Origin: Kitasatospora indigofera
Lineage (GTDB): Bacteria > Actinomycetota > Actinomycetes > Streptomycetales > Streptomycetaceae
Assembly: GCF_014655955.1 (NCBI RefSeq)
Contig: NZ_BNBO01000007.1
Coordinates: forward strand, 160,956 to 224,955
Direction of reading: 5' to 3'
Length of the DNA: 64,000 nt
In this document: positions 8,256 to 16,131 of the stretch, in pieces
Numbering within the stretch: position 1 is the stretch's first letter
Layout: each line of letters begins with the position of its first letter
The notes under the pieces: generated by a model
What the model saw: the letters and a program-made list of their open reading frames with translations, nothing else
What the model was told of the DNA's origin: nothing
Databases searched by the model: none
Program-made: the position numbers and the translations under genes

Positions 8256-9113
8256 GTGGCGGAACGTCAGGAATCCGAGCGACTGGTGAAGCTGCTCTCG
8301 CAGCAGGGCGACGTCCTCGTCGGCCGGTGGATCGAGGGAGTCTCCCACACGCTGCGCGGGCGACTGAGCGTGCTGGAGCTGGACCGGGAGCTGCGGGAGC
8401 TGTACAGCGCGCTCGTCGAGGGCCTGCGGGCCGGTGGGCCGGACTGGCGGGGTGAGGGCTGGTCGGAGGTCCGGGCGCTGCTCACCGAGCTGTCCCGCAA
8501 CCGCGCCCGGCAGGGGTTCAGCCCGACGGAGACGGCCACCGCCGTCTTCGCCCTGAAGGAGCTGCTCGTCCCCGACACCGACACCTCGCAGCAGGACTTC
8601 GCGGCCTACCTGGAGCTGAACCGGCTGGTCGACGCGCTCGGGCTGTTCACCGTGGAGACGTACTCGAAGACCCGTGAGGAGATCATCGGCGCGCAGGCCG
8701 AGCAGCTGCTGGAGCTCTCCACCCCGGTGGTCAAGCTCTGGGACGGCGTGGTGGCGGTGCCGCTGGTCGGCACGCTCGACTCGGCCCGGACCCAGGTGGT
8801 GATGGAGAAGCTGCTGCAGACGCTGGTCGACACCGGCTCCGAGCAGGCGATCATCGACATCACCGGCGTTCCGGCGGTCGACACCGAGGTCGCCCAGCAC
8901 CTGCTGAAGACCGTGGTGGCGGCGCGGCTGATGGGCGCCGAGTGCACCATCTCCGGCATCCGCCCGCAGATCGCCCAGACCATCGTCGCCCTGGGCATCC
9001 AGTTCGGCGACATCGTCACCAAGGCGACCCTGGCCGACGCCCTCAAGCACGCCCTGCGCCGGATCGGCACCTCGCCCGAGGCCGCCGCCGCCACCGTGCG
9101 GGGCGCCCGGTGA
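8256..9113 (+). CDS. rsbR: RsbR-like stressosome protein (RsbRD_N plus STAS)
   Basis: 285 residues from GTG 8256, five bases after GAGGGAG. The N-terminal half is an all-helical RsbR sensor domain of the non-globin type (WIEGVSHTLRGRL onward). The C-terminal STAS domain has acceptor Thr210 in AVDTEVAQHLL. In known stressosomes RsbR and RsbS build a large complex that holds RsbT until Ser/Thr phosphorylation releases it. The order RsbR-RsbS-RsbT here is the classical one, each gene overlapping the next as GTGA. TTG 8253 is an alternative start. Confidence 0.92.
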   Translation: MAERQESERLVKLLSQQGDVLVGRWIEGVSHTLRGRLSVLELDRELRELYSALVEGLRAGGPDWRGEGWSEVRALLTELSRNRARQGFSPTETATAVFALKELLVPDTDTSQQDFAAYLELNRLVDALGLFTVETYSKTREEIIGAQAEQLLELSTPVVKLWDGVVAVPLVGTLDSARTQVVMEKLLQTLVDTGSEQAIIDITGVPAVDTEVAQHLLKTVVAARLMGAECTISGIRPQIAQTIVALGIQFGDIVTKATLADALKHALRRIGTSPEAAAATVRGAR

Positions 9114-9487
9114 GCGAACGCATCCCGGTCCTGCGGATCGGTGACGTCCTGCTGGTCTCCATCCAGACCGACCTGGAGGACCAGTCCGTCCTCGACCTCC
9201 AGGAGGACCTGGCGGAGCGGATCGTGGAGACCGGCGCGCAAGGGGTGGTGATCGACATCACCGCGCTGGAGATCGTCGACTCCTTCGTCGGGCGGATGCT
9301 GGCCACCACGGCCGCCATCTCCCGGATCCTGGACGCGGAGACCGTTCTGGTCGGCATGCGGCCCGCGGTGGCCATCACCCTCGTCGAGCTCGGCCTGTCG
9401 CTCGGCGGGGTCCGTACGGCGCTCAGCCTGGAACGCGGCCTGGCGATGCTCGGCCGGGCCGGTGGCGTCGGCGCGGGGCGCGCGTGA
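9110..9487 (+). CDS. rsbS: RsbS-like STAS scaffold protein
   Basis: 125 residues, a bare STAS domain. The acceptor is Ser58 in EIVDSFVGR, the RsbS signature; phosphorylation here by RsbT frees RsbT from the stressosome. The strand VVIDITALEI matches that of the RsbR STAS. GTG start and TGA stop both overlap neighbouring genes by four bases, which should fix stoichiometry by coupled translation. The C-terminal tail (GRAGGVGAGRA) is flexible and likely not functional. Confidence 0.93.
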   Translation: MSERIPVLRIGDVLLVSIQTDLEDQSVLDLQEDLAERIVETGAQGVVIDITALEIVDSFVGRMLATTAAISRILDAETVLVGMRPAVAITLVELGLSLGGVRTALSLERGLAMLGRAGGVGAGRA

Positions 9488-9909
9488 TCACGGCCCCCGC
9501 CGTACCCGAGGGCGAGCAGCAGACCCTGCCGATCGCCTCGAACGACGACGTGGTGCGGGCCCGGCAGCTGGTCCGCACGCTCGCCCAGCAGTGCAAGCTC
9601 TCGCTGGTCGACCAGACCAAACTGGTGACGGCCGCCAGCGAGCTGGCCCGCAACACGCTCGTCCACGGCAACGGCGGGACCATGCGGGTCGGCCTCGTCG
9701 ACAAGGGCGGCCGCCGGGGCGTCAGCGCGGTGTTCCAGGACACCGGGCCCGGCATCCCCGACCTGGAGCTGGCGCTGACCGACGGCTGGACCTCCGGCGG
9801 CGGCATGGGCCTGGGCCTGAGCGGGGCCAGGCGGCTGACCGACGAGTTCGCGATCGACACCGAGGTCGGCCGCGGCACCGTCGTCACCGTCGTGAAATGG
9901 ACCAGGTGA
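9484..9909 (+). CDS. rsbT: RsbT-like serine/threonine switch kinase
   Basis: 141 residues, GHKL ATPase of the RsbT type. N box SELARNTLVHGNGG, G1 DTGPGIPD and G2 GMGLGLSGARRL are all intact. RsbT phosphorylates RsbS and RsbR, then leaves the stressosome and activates a PP2C phosphatase. Here phosphatase candidates are encoded in the same operon (6804, 9906, 12829), a wider choice than the single RsbU of Bacillus. GTGA overlaps on both sides. Confidence 0.93.
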   Translation: MITAPAVPEGEQQTLPIASNDDVVRARQLVRTLAQQCKLSLVDQTKLVTAASELARNTLVHGNGGTMRVGLVDKGGRRGVSAVFQDTGPGIPDLELALTDGWTSGGGMGLGLSGARRLTDEFAIDTEVGRGTVVTVVKWTR

Positions 9910-10949
9910 AAACCCCTTTGCTGTTGGAGACGCAGGACATCGCCTGGTTCCGGGACTCGGAGTCGCTGCCGACGGCGGCACGCGGGGCCGCCACCGCACT
10001 GGCCCGCCGGATCGGCCTCGGCGACCAGCGGGCCGCCGAGGTGGGCCTGGCCGTGACGGAGGCGGCCACCAACCTGCGCCGGCACGCCGTCGACGGCTCG
10101 CTGCTGCTGAGGGTGCTGCGGAACCAGCACGACGCCGCGGTGGAGTTCCTCACCCTGGACAGCGGCCCGGGCATGCCCGACGTGCCGTACGCGATGACCG
10201 ACGGCACCTCCTCGGCGGGCACCCTCGGCATCGGACTCGGCGCCATCGCCCGCCTCGCGGACACCTTCGACGTGCACTCCCTGCCCGGCACCGGCACCGT
10301 GCTGGCCGCAAGCTTCTGGGGGCCGGGCGCCGCACCGAGGGTGCCGGCCGGCACGACCCTCGTCGGCGGGCTGACCCGCCCGATCAGCGGAGAGGAGTCC
10401 TGCGGGGACGCCTGGGCGGCCCGGCCGGCCAGCGCGGCCGACCCCGACGGCCCGCTGCTGGTGATGTTCTTCGACGGGCTGGGGCACGGTCCGATGGCGG
10501 CCGTCGCCTCCGAGCAGGCCGTCGCGGCCTTCCGGGCCTCCGTGGCCGGCCGGCCGGCCGAGGTGCTGACCCAGGTCCACCACGCCCTGAACGGCACCCG
10601 GGGCGGCGCCGCGGCCGTGGCCCGGATCGAGCCCGCCGCCGGCCGGGTGCTGTTCTGCGGGGTGGGCAACGTCAGCGGGTTCGCCGTCGACGAGCAGAAG
10701 CGGCACGCCCTGCTCTCCTCGCCCGGGATCGTCGGCCACCAGCTGCCGACCCTGCGCACCCACGAGCAGGCGCTGCCCGGCGGCGGCGCGGTCGTCCTGC
10801 ACTCCGACGGGCTCACCGAGCGCTGGCGGCTCGCCGCGATGCCCGGACTGTTGCGGCACATGCCGCTGGTGACGGCCGGCATCCTGCTGCGCGAGGCGGG
10901 CGTGCGTCGCGACGACGCCGGGGTCGTCGTCGTCAAGGGGAGCTGGTGA
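9906..10949 (+). CDS. RsbT-RsbX fusion: GHKL ATPase plus PP2C phosphatase
   Basis: 347 residues. The N-terminal half is an RsbT/RsbW-like ATPase (N box VTEAATNLRRHA, G1 DSGPGMPD, G2 TLGIGLGAIARL). The C-terminal half is an RsbX-like PP2C with GDAW, FFDGLGHGPMAA, SDGLTERW and the final RDDAG. RsbX resets the stressosome by removing phosphate from RsbS and RsbR. Joining kinase-like and phosphatase modules in one chain puts both arms of the cycle in one protein. I chose GTG 9906 because it keeps the operon's GTGA pattern; ATG 9897 is also in frame. Neither has a strong ribosome site. Confidence 0.88.
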   Translation: MKTPLLLETQDIAWFRDSESLPTAARGAATALARRIGLGDQRAAEVGLAVTEAATNLRRHAVDGSLLLRVLRNQHDAAVEFLTLDSGPGMPDVPYAMTDGTSSAGTLGIGLGAIARLADTFDVHSLPGTGTVLAASFWGPGAAPRVPAGTTLVGGLTRPISGEESCGDAWAARPASAADPDGPLLVMFFDGLGHGPMAAVASEQAVAAFRASVAGRPAEVLTQVHHALNGTRGGAAAVARIEPAAGRVLFCGVGNVSGFAVDEQKRHALLSSPGIVGHQLPTLRTHEQALPGGGAVVLHSDGLTERWRLAAMPGLLRHMPLVTAGILLREAGVRRDDAGVVVVKGSW

Positions 10950-12832
10950 CACCCCGGGCGGCCCTGCCGCTGCTGACCAGCGCGGTCGGCTCCGAGCAGG
11001 AGATCTTCGCGCTGCGGCGCAGTGGGCGGGTCGTCGCGCAGGCCATGGGCCTGGACAACCAGGCTCAGGTACGGCTCGCGACCGCCCTCAGCGAACTCGG
11101 CCGCGACCTGCTCGGCGTCCGCGGCCTGAACGCGTCCTTCACCCTCGCCCCGGGCGAGGCGCCGGCCCTGCTGGTCACCCTCCGCTGGGAGGACCGGCGG
11201 CGCTCGCCCGGTGAGGAGACCCTCGAAGCGGTCGGGCGGCTGCTGCCCGGCGCGGTCCGCCGGCCCGCCGTGCCGGGCTGCCTGGTGGTCGAGCAGCCGC
11301 TGCCCGGGAACTCGCCGTCGCCGGCCGAGCTGGCCGAACGGACCCTGCGGGTGCTGAGGGCCCAGCCGGCGCCCAACCCGATGGAGGAACTCCGGGCGCA
11401 GAACCGGGACCTGATCGCCGCGCTGGAGGACTCCCGCGCCCAGCGCGAGGAACTCCAGCGGCTCAACGAGGAGTTGGAGACGACCAACCAGGGCGTGGTG
11501 GCGCTCTACTCGGAGCTGTCCCAGGAGCTGGAGGACACCAACCGCGGTGTGGTCGCGCTCTACGCCGAACTCGATGACAAGTCACGCCAGTTGCGCGAGG
11601 CCGGTGACGCCAGGACACGGTTCTGGGCCAACGTCAGCCATGAACTGCGCAGCCCCGCCAACTCGGTGATCGGGCTGGCCCGGCTGCTGCTGGACGCGGA
11701 CGAGGACCAGCCGGCCGAGGAACGCAGGCACCAGCTGGCCCTGATCGGCGCCTCGGGCAGCACCCTGCTGGCCCTGGTGGACGAACTCCTCGACGTGGCC
11801 AAGGCCGAATCGGGCCGGCTGGACCCGCACTGGAGCTCCGTCGACCTGCGGATCCTGCTGGGACAGCTCCGCGGCACCATGCGCGGCCTGGTCCAGTCGC
11901 CCGCCGTCACCCTGGTGATCCCCGACCCGCTGCGGCCGCCGGAGCTGACCGGCGACGAGGTCATGCTGACCCGGATCCTGCGCAACCTGCTCTCCAACGC
12001 CCTCAAGTTCACCGAACAGGGCGAGGTCCGGCTGGAGGTGGCCACCGAGCGCGCCCCCGACGGCTCCGAGCTGGTCGTGCTGACCGTCACCGACACCGGC
12101 GTCGGCATCCCGGTGGACGAGCAGGAGCGGATCTTCGAGGAGTTCTACCAGGTGCGCGGCCCGCACCAGCGGGGCCGTTCGGGCACCGGACTCGGCCTGC
12201 CCTACGTCCGCCGGGTGGCCGAACTGCTCGGCGGGTCCGTCTCCCTGGTGAGCGCGCCGGGCCGGGGCACCACCGTGACCCTGCGGCTGCCCGCCGTGCC
12301 GCCCGCACTCCGCACCGCGCCCGCGGCCGGGGGCGCGCCCGCCAGACTGGCCGTCCTGGTGACGGTCGACGACGACCCGGCCTTCCGGAGCGGGGTGCGC
12401 CCGGTGCTCGGCGAGATCGCCGACCGCGTGGTCGAAGTCCCCCGGAGCGCGGACGCCCTGGCCGCCGTCCGGCGCGAACGCCCCGACGCCGTGCTGCTCG
12501 ACCTCCACATGCCCGCCCCCGACGGCTACCAGCTGCTGGCGGACCTCGCCGCCGACCCGCTGCTGCGGGACGTCCCGGCCCTGGTCCTCACCTCGGCCCG
12601 GAGCGCCGACCTGGACCACCGACGCCTGGTCCACGCCCGGGCGGTGGTCGAGAAGACCGGGCTCGACGCGGCCCGGTTGGCCCGGGCGCTGGCCCTCGGA
12701 GCCCGCGTCGGCGCCACCGGCCCCGCGCCGGACGGCCCGGCCGGCACCCCCGCCGGACCTGGGCCGGACGGCCCGGCCGGCACCCCCGCCGCGGCCGCGC
12801 CGCGCCCGCACGGAGACGGAACCCCGCCATGA
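10946..12832 (+). CDS. Hybrid histidine kinase with degenerate RsbT-like N-terminal domain
   Basis: 628 residues. Residues about 1-130 resemble the first half of RsbT, but the N-box Asn is Asp (LSELGRDLL) and the G1 and G2 boxes are missing, so it probably cannot bind ATP. A coiled coil follows with two near-identical turns, ETTNQGVVALYSEL and EDTNRGVVALYAEL. HisKA has His232 in FWANVSHELRSP. The HATPase has N box NLLSNALKF, G1 TDTGVGIP and G2 GTGLGLPYV. A C-terminal receiver carries Asp519 in LLDLHMPAP, and a Pro/Gly repeat ends the chain. No membrane segment, so it is cytoplasmic and may dock on the stressosome (inference). Confidence 0.9.
   Translation: MTPRAALPLLTSAVGSEQEIFALRRSGRVVAQAMGLDNQAQVRLATALSELGRDLLGVRGLNASFTLAPGEAPALLVTLRWEDRRRSPGEETLEAVGRLLPGAVRRPAVPGCLVVEQPLPGNSPSPAELAERTLRVLRAQPAPNPMEELRAQNRDLIAALEDSRAQREELQRLNEELETTNQGVVALYSELSQELEDTNRGVVALYAELDDKSRQLREAGDARTRFWANVSHELRSPANSVIGLARLLLDADEDQPAEERRHQLALIGASGSTLLALVDELLDVAKAESGRLDPHWSSVDLRILLGQLRGTMRGLVQSPAVTLVIPDPLRPPELTGDEVMLTRILRNLLSNALKFTEQGEVRLEVATERAPDGSELVVLTVTDTGVGIPVDEQERIFEEFYQVRGPHQRGRSGTGLGLPYVRRVAELLGGSVSLVSAPGRGTTVTLRLPAVPPALRTAPAAGGAPARLAVLVTVDDDPAFRSGVRPVLGEIADRVVEVPRSADALAAVRRERPDAVLLDLHMPAPDGYQLLADLAADPLLRDVPALVLTSARSADLDHRRLVHARAVVEKTGLDAARLARALALGARVGATGPAPDGPAGTPAGPGPDGPAGTPAAAAPRPHGDGTPP
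12727..12790 (+). repeat. 36-bp-period direct repeat in the 3' end of the hybrid kinase gene
   Basis: Two identical 28-bp units (12727-12754 and 12763-12790) separated by 8 bases encode the repeated tail PDGPAGTPA. In frame, probably slippage or duplication in a flexible linker. Confidence 0.75.
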
Positions 12833-14445
12833 CCGAGCAGGCCAATCCCGACAGCGCGGCCGCCACCGTCCTGGTCGTCGACGACGACGACACCAGCCGC
12901 TACATCCTGGCGAGTTGGCTGCGCCGGGACGGCCACCGGGTGGCCGAGGCGGCGGACGGCGCGCAGGGGCTGGCGCTGCTCGCCGCCGCGACCGGCGCGG
13001 ACCGGCCCGAACTCGCCGTCGTCGACGTCAACCTGCCGGACATGAGCGGCTTCCAGGTCTGCGAGAGCATCAAGGCCGACCCGCTCACCGCCCACCTGCC
13101 GGTCATCCACGTCTCGGCGACCGCCATCGAGGTCAACGACCGCGCCCAGGGCCTCTACCGCGGAGCCGACGCCTACCTCACCGAGCCGATCGCCCCGACC
13201 GAGTTCCTGGCCACCGTCACCGCCGCCCTGCGGTACGCCCGGGCCCGCCGCCGGGCCGAACGCCTGGCCGGCCGGATCGCCGTCCTCAACCAGGTCACCC
13301 TGGACGTGTACGGCGCGCGCGACGGCCGGTCCTTCGCCGCCCTCGCGGCGGCGGGCGCGGCCGGCCTGATGTCCGCGCCCGCCGCCGTCCTGGCCCTGGA
13401 CCCCGACGGGCGGGAGGTGCGGGCCGCGACCGGCGGGCCGGGCGACGGCCCGCGGCCCTTCGGCGGGGAGGCGGCCGTCCTGGGGGTGCTGGCCGACGCC
13501 TCCGCCCCGCAGGAGGGGACGGGCACCAGGACGGCGGTGCTGACCGCCGGGCAGTGGGCCGGCCTCACCGGCTGCGAGGTGTTCGAGGGTGCCGGCGAGG
13601 TGGCGGTGATCCTGGCCCGGACCTCACCCGGCCGCCCTCCGGTGGCCCTCGCGGTGCCCGCCCGGGCGCTCGGCGGCGGCGACCGCGACCTGTTCGCCCA
13701 GCTCGCCCGGACCTGTGCGCTGGCCCTGGAGGCACAGCGCAGCCTGCGGGAGGAGCAGGGCCTCGCCCTCGCGCTGCAACGCACCTTCCTGCCGAGCCGG
13801 CTGCCCTCGGCGCCCGGGGTCGGGCTGGCCGTCCGGTACGTCCCGGCCGGCTCCAGGACCGAGATCGGCGGCGACTTCTACGAGGCGGTCGAGACGCCCG
13901 GCGGACTGCTGCTGGCCATCGGCGACGTCGTCGGGCACTCGCTCGCCGCGGTGGTCGTGATGGGCGAACTCCGGCAGGCCCTGCGGGCCTACGCCATCGA
14001 GGGGCACGAGCCGCACGTCGTCCTCGACCGGCTGGACGCGTTCCTGGCCCAGTTCCACCCCGGGGTCACGGTGACCGCCTGCCTGGTCCTGGTGGAGCCC
14101 GGCCGGCGGAGCGTCCTGGTCGCCAACGCGGGCCACGTCCCGCCGGTGCTCCGCGACCCCGGGGGACCGGCCCGGTACCTCACCGAGCACGGCGTCGTCC
14201 TCGGGCTCGGCACCGCCCACCCGCCGGCGGTCCGCCACCCGGCGCCGGCCGGGTCCACCCTGCTGCTGTTCACCGACGGCCTGGTGGAGGTCCCGGGCGA
14301 GCACCTCGACCGGGGCCTGGAGGCCCTGCGCCGGCGGATCACCGAGGGCCCGCGCGAGCTCGCCGCGCTCTGCGACCACCTGCTCGGCCTGTTCGCCGAG
14401 GGCAAGCAGGACGACGTCGCCCTGCTGGCCGCCGGGCTGGACTGA
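12829..14445 (+). CDS. Receiver-GAF-like-PP2C phosphatase
   Basis: 538 residues; the ATG overlaps the upstream stop (ATGA). The receiver is residues about 13-130, with VVDDDDT and phosphoacceptor Asp66 in VVDVNLPDMSG. The middle (about 145-310) looks like a divergent GAF domain (sensor-like, ligand unknown). The PP2C domain carries GGDFYEAV, GDVVGHS, FTDGLVEV and QDD, so is probably active. It is the last gene of the forward operon and would be the natural output of the hybrid kinase just upstream. Its PP2C sequence is closely similar to that of the protein at 2551, which suggests paralogy. Confidence 0.9.
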   Translation: MTEQANPDSAAATVLVVDDDDTSRYILASWLRRDGHRVAEAADGAQGLALLAAATGADRPELAVVDVNLPDMSGFQVCESIKADPLTAHLPVIHVSATAIEVNDRAQGLYRGADAYLTEPIAPTEFLATVTAALRYARARRRAERLAGRIAVLNQVTLDVYGARDGRSFAALAAAGAAGLMSAPAAVLALDPDGREVRAATGGPGDGPRPFGGEAAVLGVLADASAPQEGTGTRTAVLTAGQWAGLTGCEVFEGAGEVAVILARTSPGRPPVALAVPARALGGGDRDLFAQLARTCALALEAQRSLREEQGLALALQRTFLPSRLPSAPGVGLAVRYVPAGSRTEIGGDFYEAVETPGGLLLAIGDVVGHSLAAVVVMGELRQALRAYAIEGHEPHVVLDRLDAFLAQFHPGVTVTACLVLVEPGRRSVLVANAGHVPPVLRDPGGPARYLTEHGVVLGLGTAHPPAVRHPAPAGSTLLLFTDGLVEVPGEHLDRGLEALRRRITEGPRELAALCDHLLGLFAEGKQDDVALLAAGLD

Positions 14446-14478
14446 CGTCCCCGCCGCCGCACCCGCGCCGGACGGGTG

Positions 14479-14880
14479 TCAGCGCGCCTCGTGCGGGGGC
14501 AGGGCCACCGTGTCGAGGTAGAAGGCGTCGATGCTCTGCGCGGCCCGGGTGAAGTCGTCGAGGTTCACCGGCTTGGTGACATAGGCGTTCGCGTGGTGCC
14601 GGTACGAGCTGGTGATGTCCTCGGGGGCCGAGGACGTGGTGAGCACCACGACGGGGATCTGCTGGAGCTCGGTGTCGGTCTTCAGCACGTGGAGCAGCTC
14701 ACGGCCGTTCAGCCGCGGCATGTTGAGGTCCAGGATGATCAGGTCGGGCAGCCGGCGCAGGCTGTCGCGCAGGTACTCCAGGGCCGCCACGCCGTCCTCG
14801 GCACGGGTGATCGTCCGGGCGGAGCCGCGTTCGAACAGGGCCTCCTCGATCAGCATCGCGTCGGCGGTGTCGTCCTCCAC
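14479..14880 (-). CDS. Rcp1-like response regulator, body out of frame with its expected ATG
   Basis: A paralogue of the regulator at 4162. The pocket VEDD, the acceptor Asp in ILDLNMPRLNG, VVLTTS, and Lys in VTKPVNLDDF are intact and the C-terminus is complete. The frame starts only at GTG 14880, inside the first beta strand, which would remove the conserved SVLLV. An ATG at 14921-14919 overlaps the upstream stop as ATGA, exactly as in the first cassette. However, the stretch from it to the receiver is 29 bases where the paralogue has 30, so it is one base out of frame. A sequencing miscall in a C run, a real frameshift, or an unusual start could each explain this. Confidence 0.75.
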   Translation of the reverse strand: MEDDTADAMLIEEALFERGSARTITRAEDGVAALEYLRDSLRRLPDLIILDLNMPRLNGRELLHVLKTDTELQQIPVVVLTTSSAPEDITSSYRHHANAYVTKPVNLDDFTRAAQSIDAFYLDTVALPPHEAR

Positions 14881-14917
14881 CAGCAGGACGCTGAGCGATC
14901 GGGCCGGACGGGGACGG

Positions 14918-15304
14918 TCATCGGGGGCTCCGCTCGGTCGGGGGGTTGCTCGGGGCAGCGGGGACGAGGCCCGGCCAGCGCTTCCGGGCGCCCTGGCGGC
15001 TCATCGCCAGGGCCTCCCCGAGCTGCGGGTAACCGGCGCCGGCCTCGACGGCGTCCCGGGCGATCCGGTCGGTCAGCCGCTCCGCCGACCGGCGCAGGTG
15101 CACCAGGGTGTGCAGTCTGGCCAGGGCGTCGCCCTGGGGGTCCGCCCCCTCCTCGGGGGCCGTCGGCGCGCCCGGACCGCCGGGGGGCGGCAGCGGCCGG
15201 AAGGCCCGCTGCGCCAGCCGTGCGGCGAGGTCGGCGAGGGCGGCGTCGGCGAGGGCCGCGATCTGCTCCTCGCTCATCCGGGGGACTCGGCGGGCACGGG
15301 ACAT
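14918..15304 (-). CDS. Small HTH-like protein, paralogue of the one at 4599
   Basis: 128 residues. It shares with the 4599 protein the blocks MSE(E/D)Q(I/L)AALADA, LAARAFRPLP or LAQRAFRPLP, a His-rich middle (LARLHTLVHLRRSAERL) and the C-terminal HTH-like PQLGEALAMSRQGARKRW. Family unknown to me. TAGGGT (15316-15311) lies six bases before the ATG, again the spacing of a leaderless message. It is followed by the Rcp1-like receiver in the same arrangement as the first cassette. DNA binding is inferred only from the helix pattern. Confidence 0.75.
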   Translation of the reverse strand: MSRARRVPRMSEEQIAALADAALADLAARLAQRAFRPLPPPGGPGAPTAPEEGADPQGDALARLHTLVHLRRSAERLTDRIARDAVEAGAGYPQLGEALAMSRQGARKRWPGLVPAAPSNPPTERSPR

Positions 15305-15489
15305 GGCACCACCCTACTGGTCCGGTCCCGGGCCGGTCCCGGGGTCCTCGGGACCGGCGGCGGCCGGCCCGGGTGGCGGGCGGACCGTCGACCGCCGGAA
15401 AGGCGGCGGCCGGCCCGGGAGATGGATTCCCGGGCCGGCCGACGGCGACGGTGCTCCCGCGGGTGCCGGGCAGGCGCGCGGTGCGGTAC

Positions 15490-16131
15490 TCAGATCAGCG
15501 TGCGCCAGTAGTACCAGAACCGGCTGAGGATCATCAGGGCGATCACCGCGTACCAGAGCACCGGCACCACCCAGTGGTAGCGCAGCGCCTCCCGGACGGC
15601 CGGCCGCAGTCGTCCGGACACCGGGATCACGCCGCTGCGCAGGTTGTGCAGGGTGGTGTACCAGAACAGCGGGATCATCGCCGCCCAGACCAGCATGCAG
15701 TACGGGCAGAGCGCGCCGATCCGGTACAGCGTCTGGACCATCAGCCAGGTGACGAAGCCGACCCCGAACACGGTGCCGGCCTGGAGGCCGAGCCAGAACC
15801 ACCGCCGGTAGCGGGCCCCGGCAAGCAGGCCCACGCCGATCGCGACCACCACGGAGAAGCCGGTCAGGCCGATCAGCGAGTTCGGGAAGCCGAACGCCTC
15901 CGCCTGGTCGCTGCCCATCACCGAGCCGCAGCTGATGATCGGGTTGATGTTGCAGTTGGGGACGTACGACGGGTCCTGCAGCAGGCGGATCTTGTCGATG
16001 GTCAGGACGACCGAGGCGGTCAGGCCGAGCGCGCCGGTGACCACCAGCAGCCAGGCGAAGGCCCGGCTCGCGCCGATCGGGGCGCCGCCCGCCCGGGTGG
16101 CGTCGGTGCTCTCCAGGCCGGCGGGGGTCAT
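15490..16131 (-). CDS. Vitamin K epoxide reductase (VKOR) family membrane protein
   Basis: 213 residues with about five hydrophobic segments. The active-site CxxC is LCPYCMLVW in the fourth helix, and the loop pair is seen as PNCNINPIISCGS. VKOR homologues reoxidise DsbA-like thioredoxins outside the membrane, passing electrons to quinone. The DsbA-like gene directly upstream overlaps it by ATGA, so the two form the two halves of a disulfide-forming pathway. The basic C-terminal tail with two more helices is usual for actinobacterial members. Confidence 0.93.
   Translation of the reverse strand: MTPAGLESTDATRAGGAPIGASRAFAWLLVVTGALGLTASVVLTIDKIRLLQDPSYVPNCNINPIISCGSVMGSDQAEAFGFPNSLIGLTGFSVVVAIGVGLLAGARYRRWFWLGLQAGTVFGVGFVTWLMVQTLYRIGALCPYCMLVWAAMIPLFWYTTLHNLRSGVIPVSGRLRPAVREALRYHWVVPVLWYAVIALMILSRFWYYWRTLI

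Noticed and set aside
12727..12790. CRISPR-like or binding-site array in the kinase gene
   Set aside because: Only two units, in frame, encoding a flexible tail; it is coding slippage, not a regulatory array.
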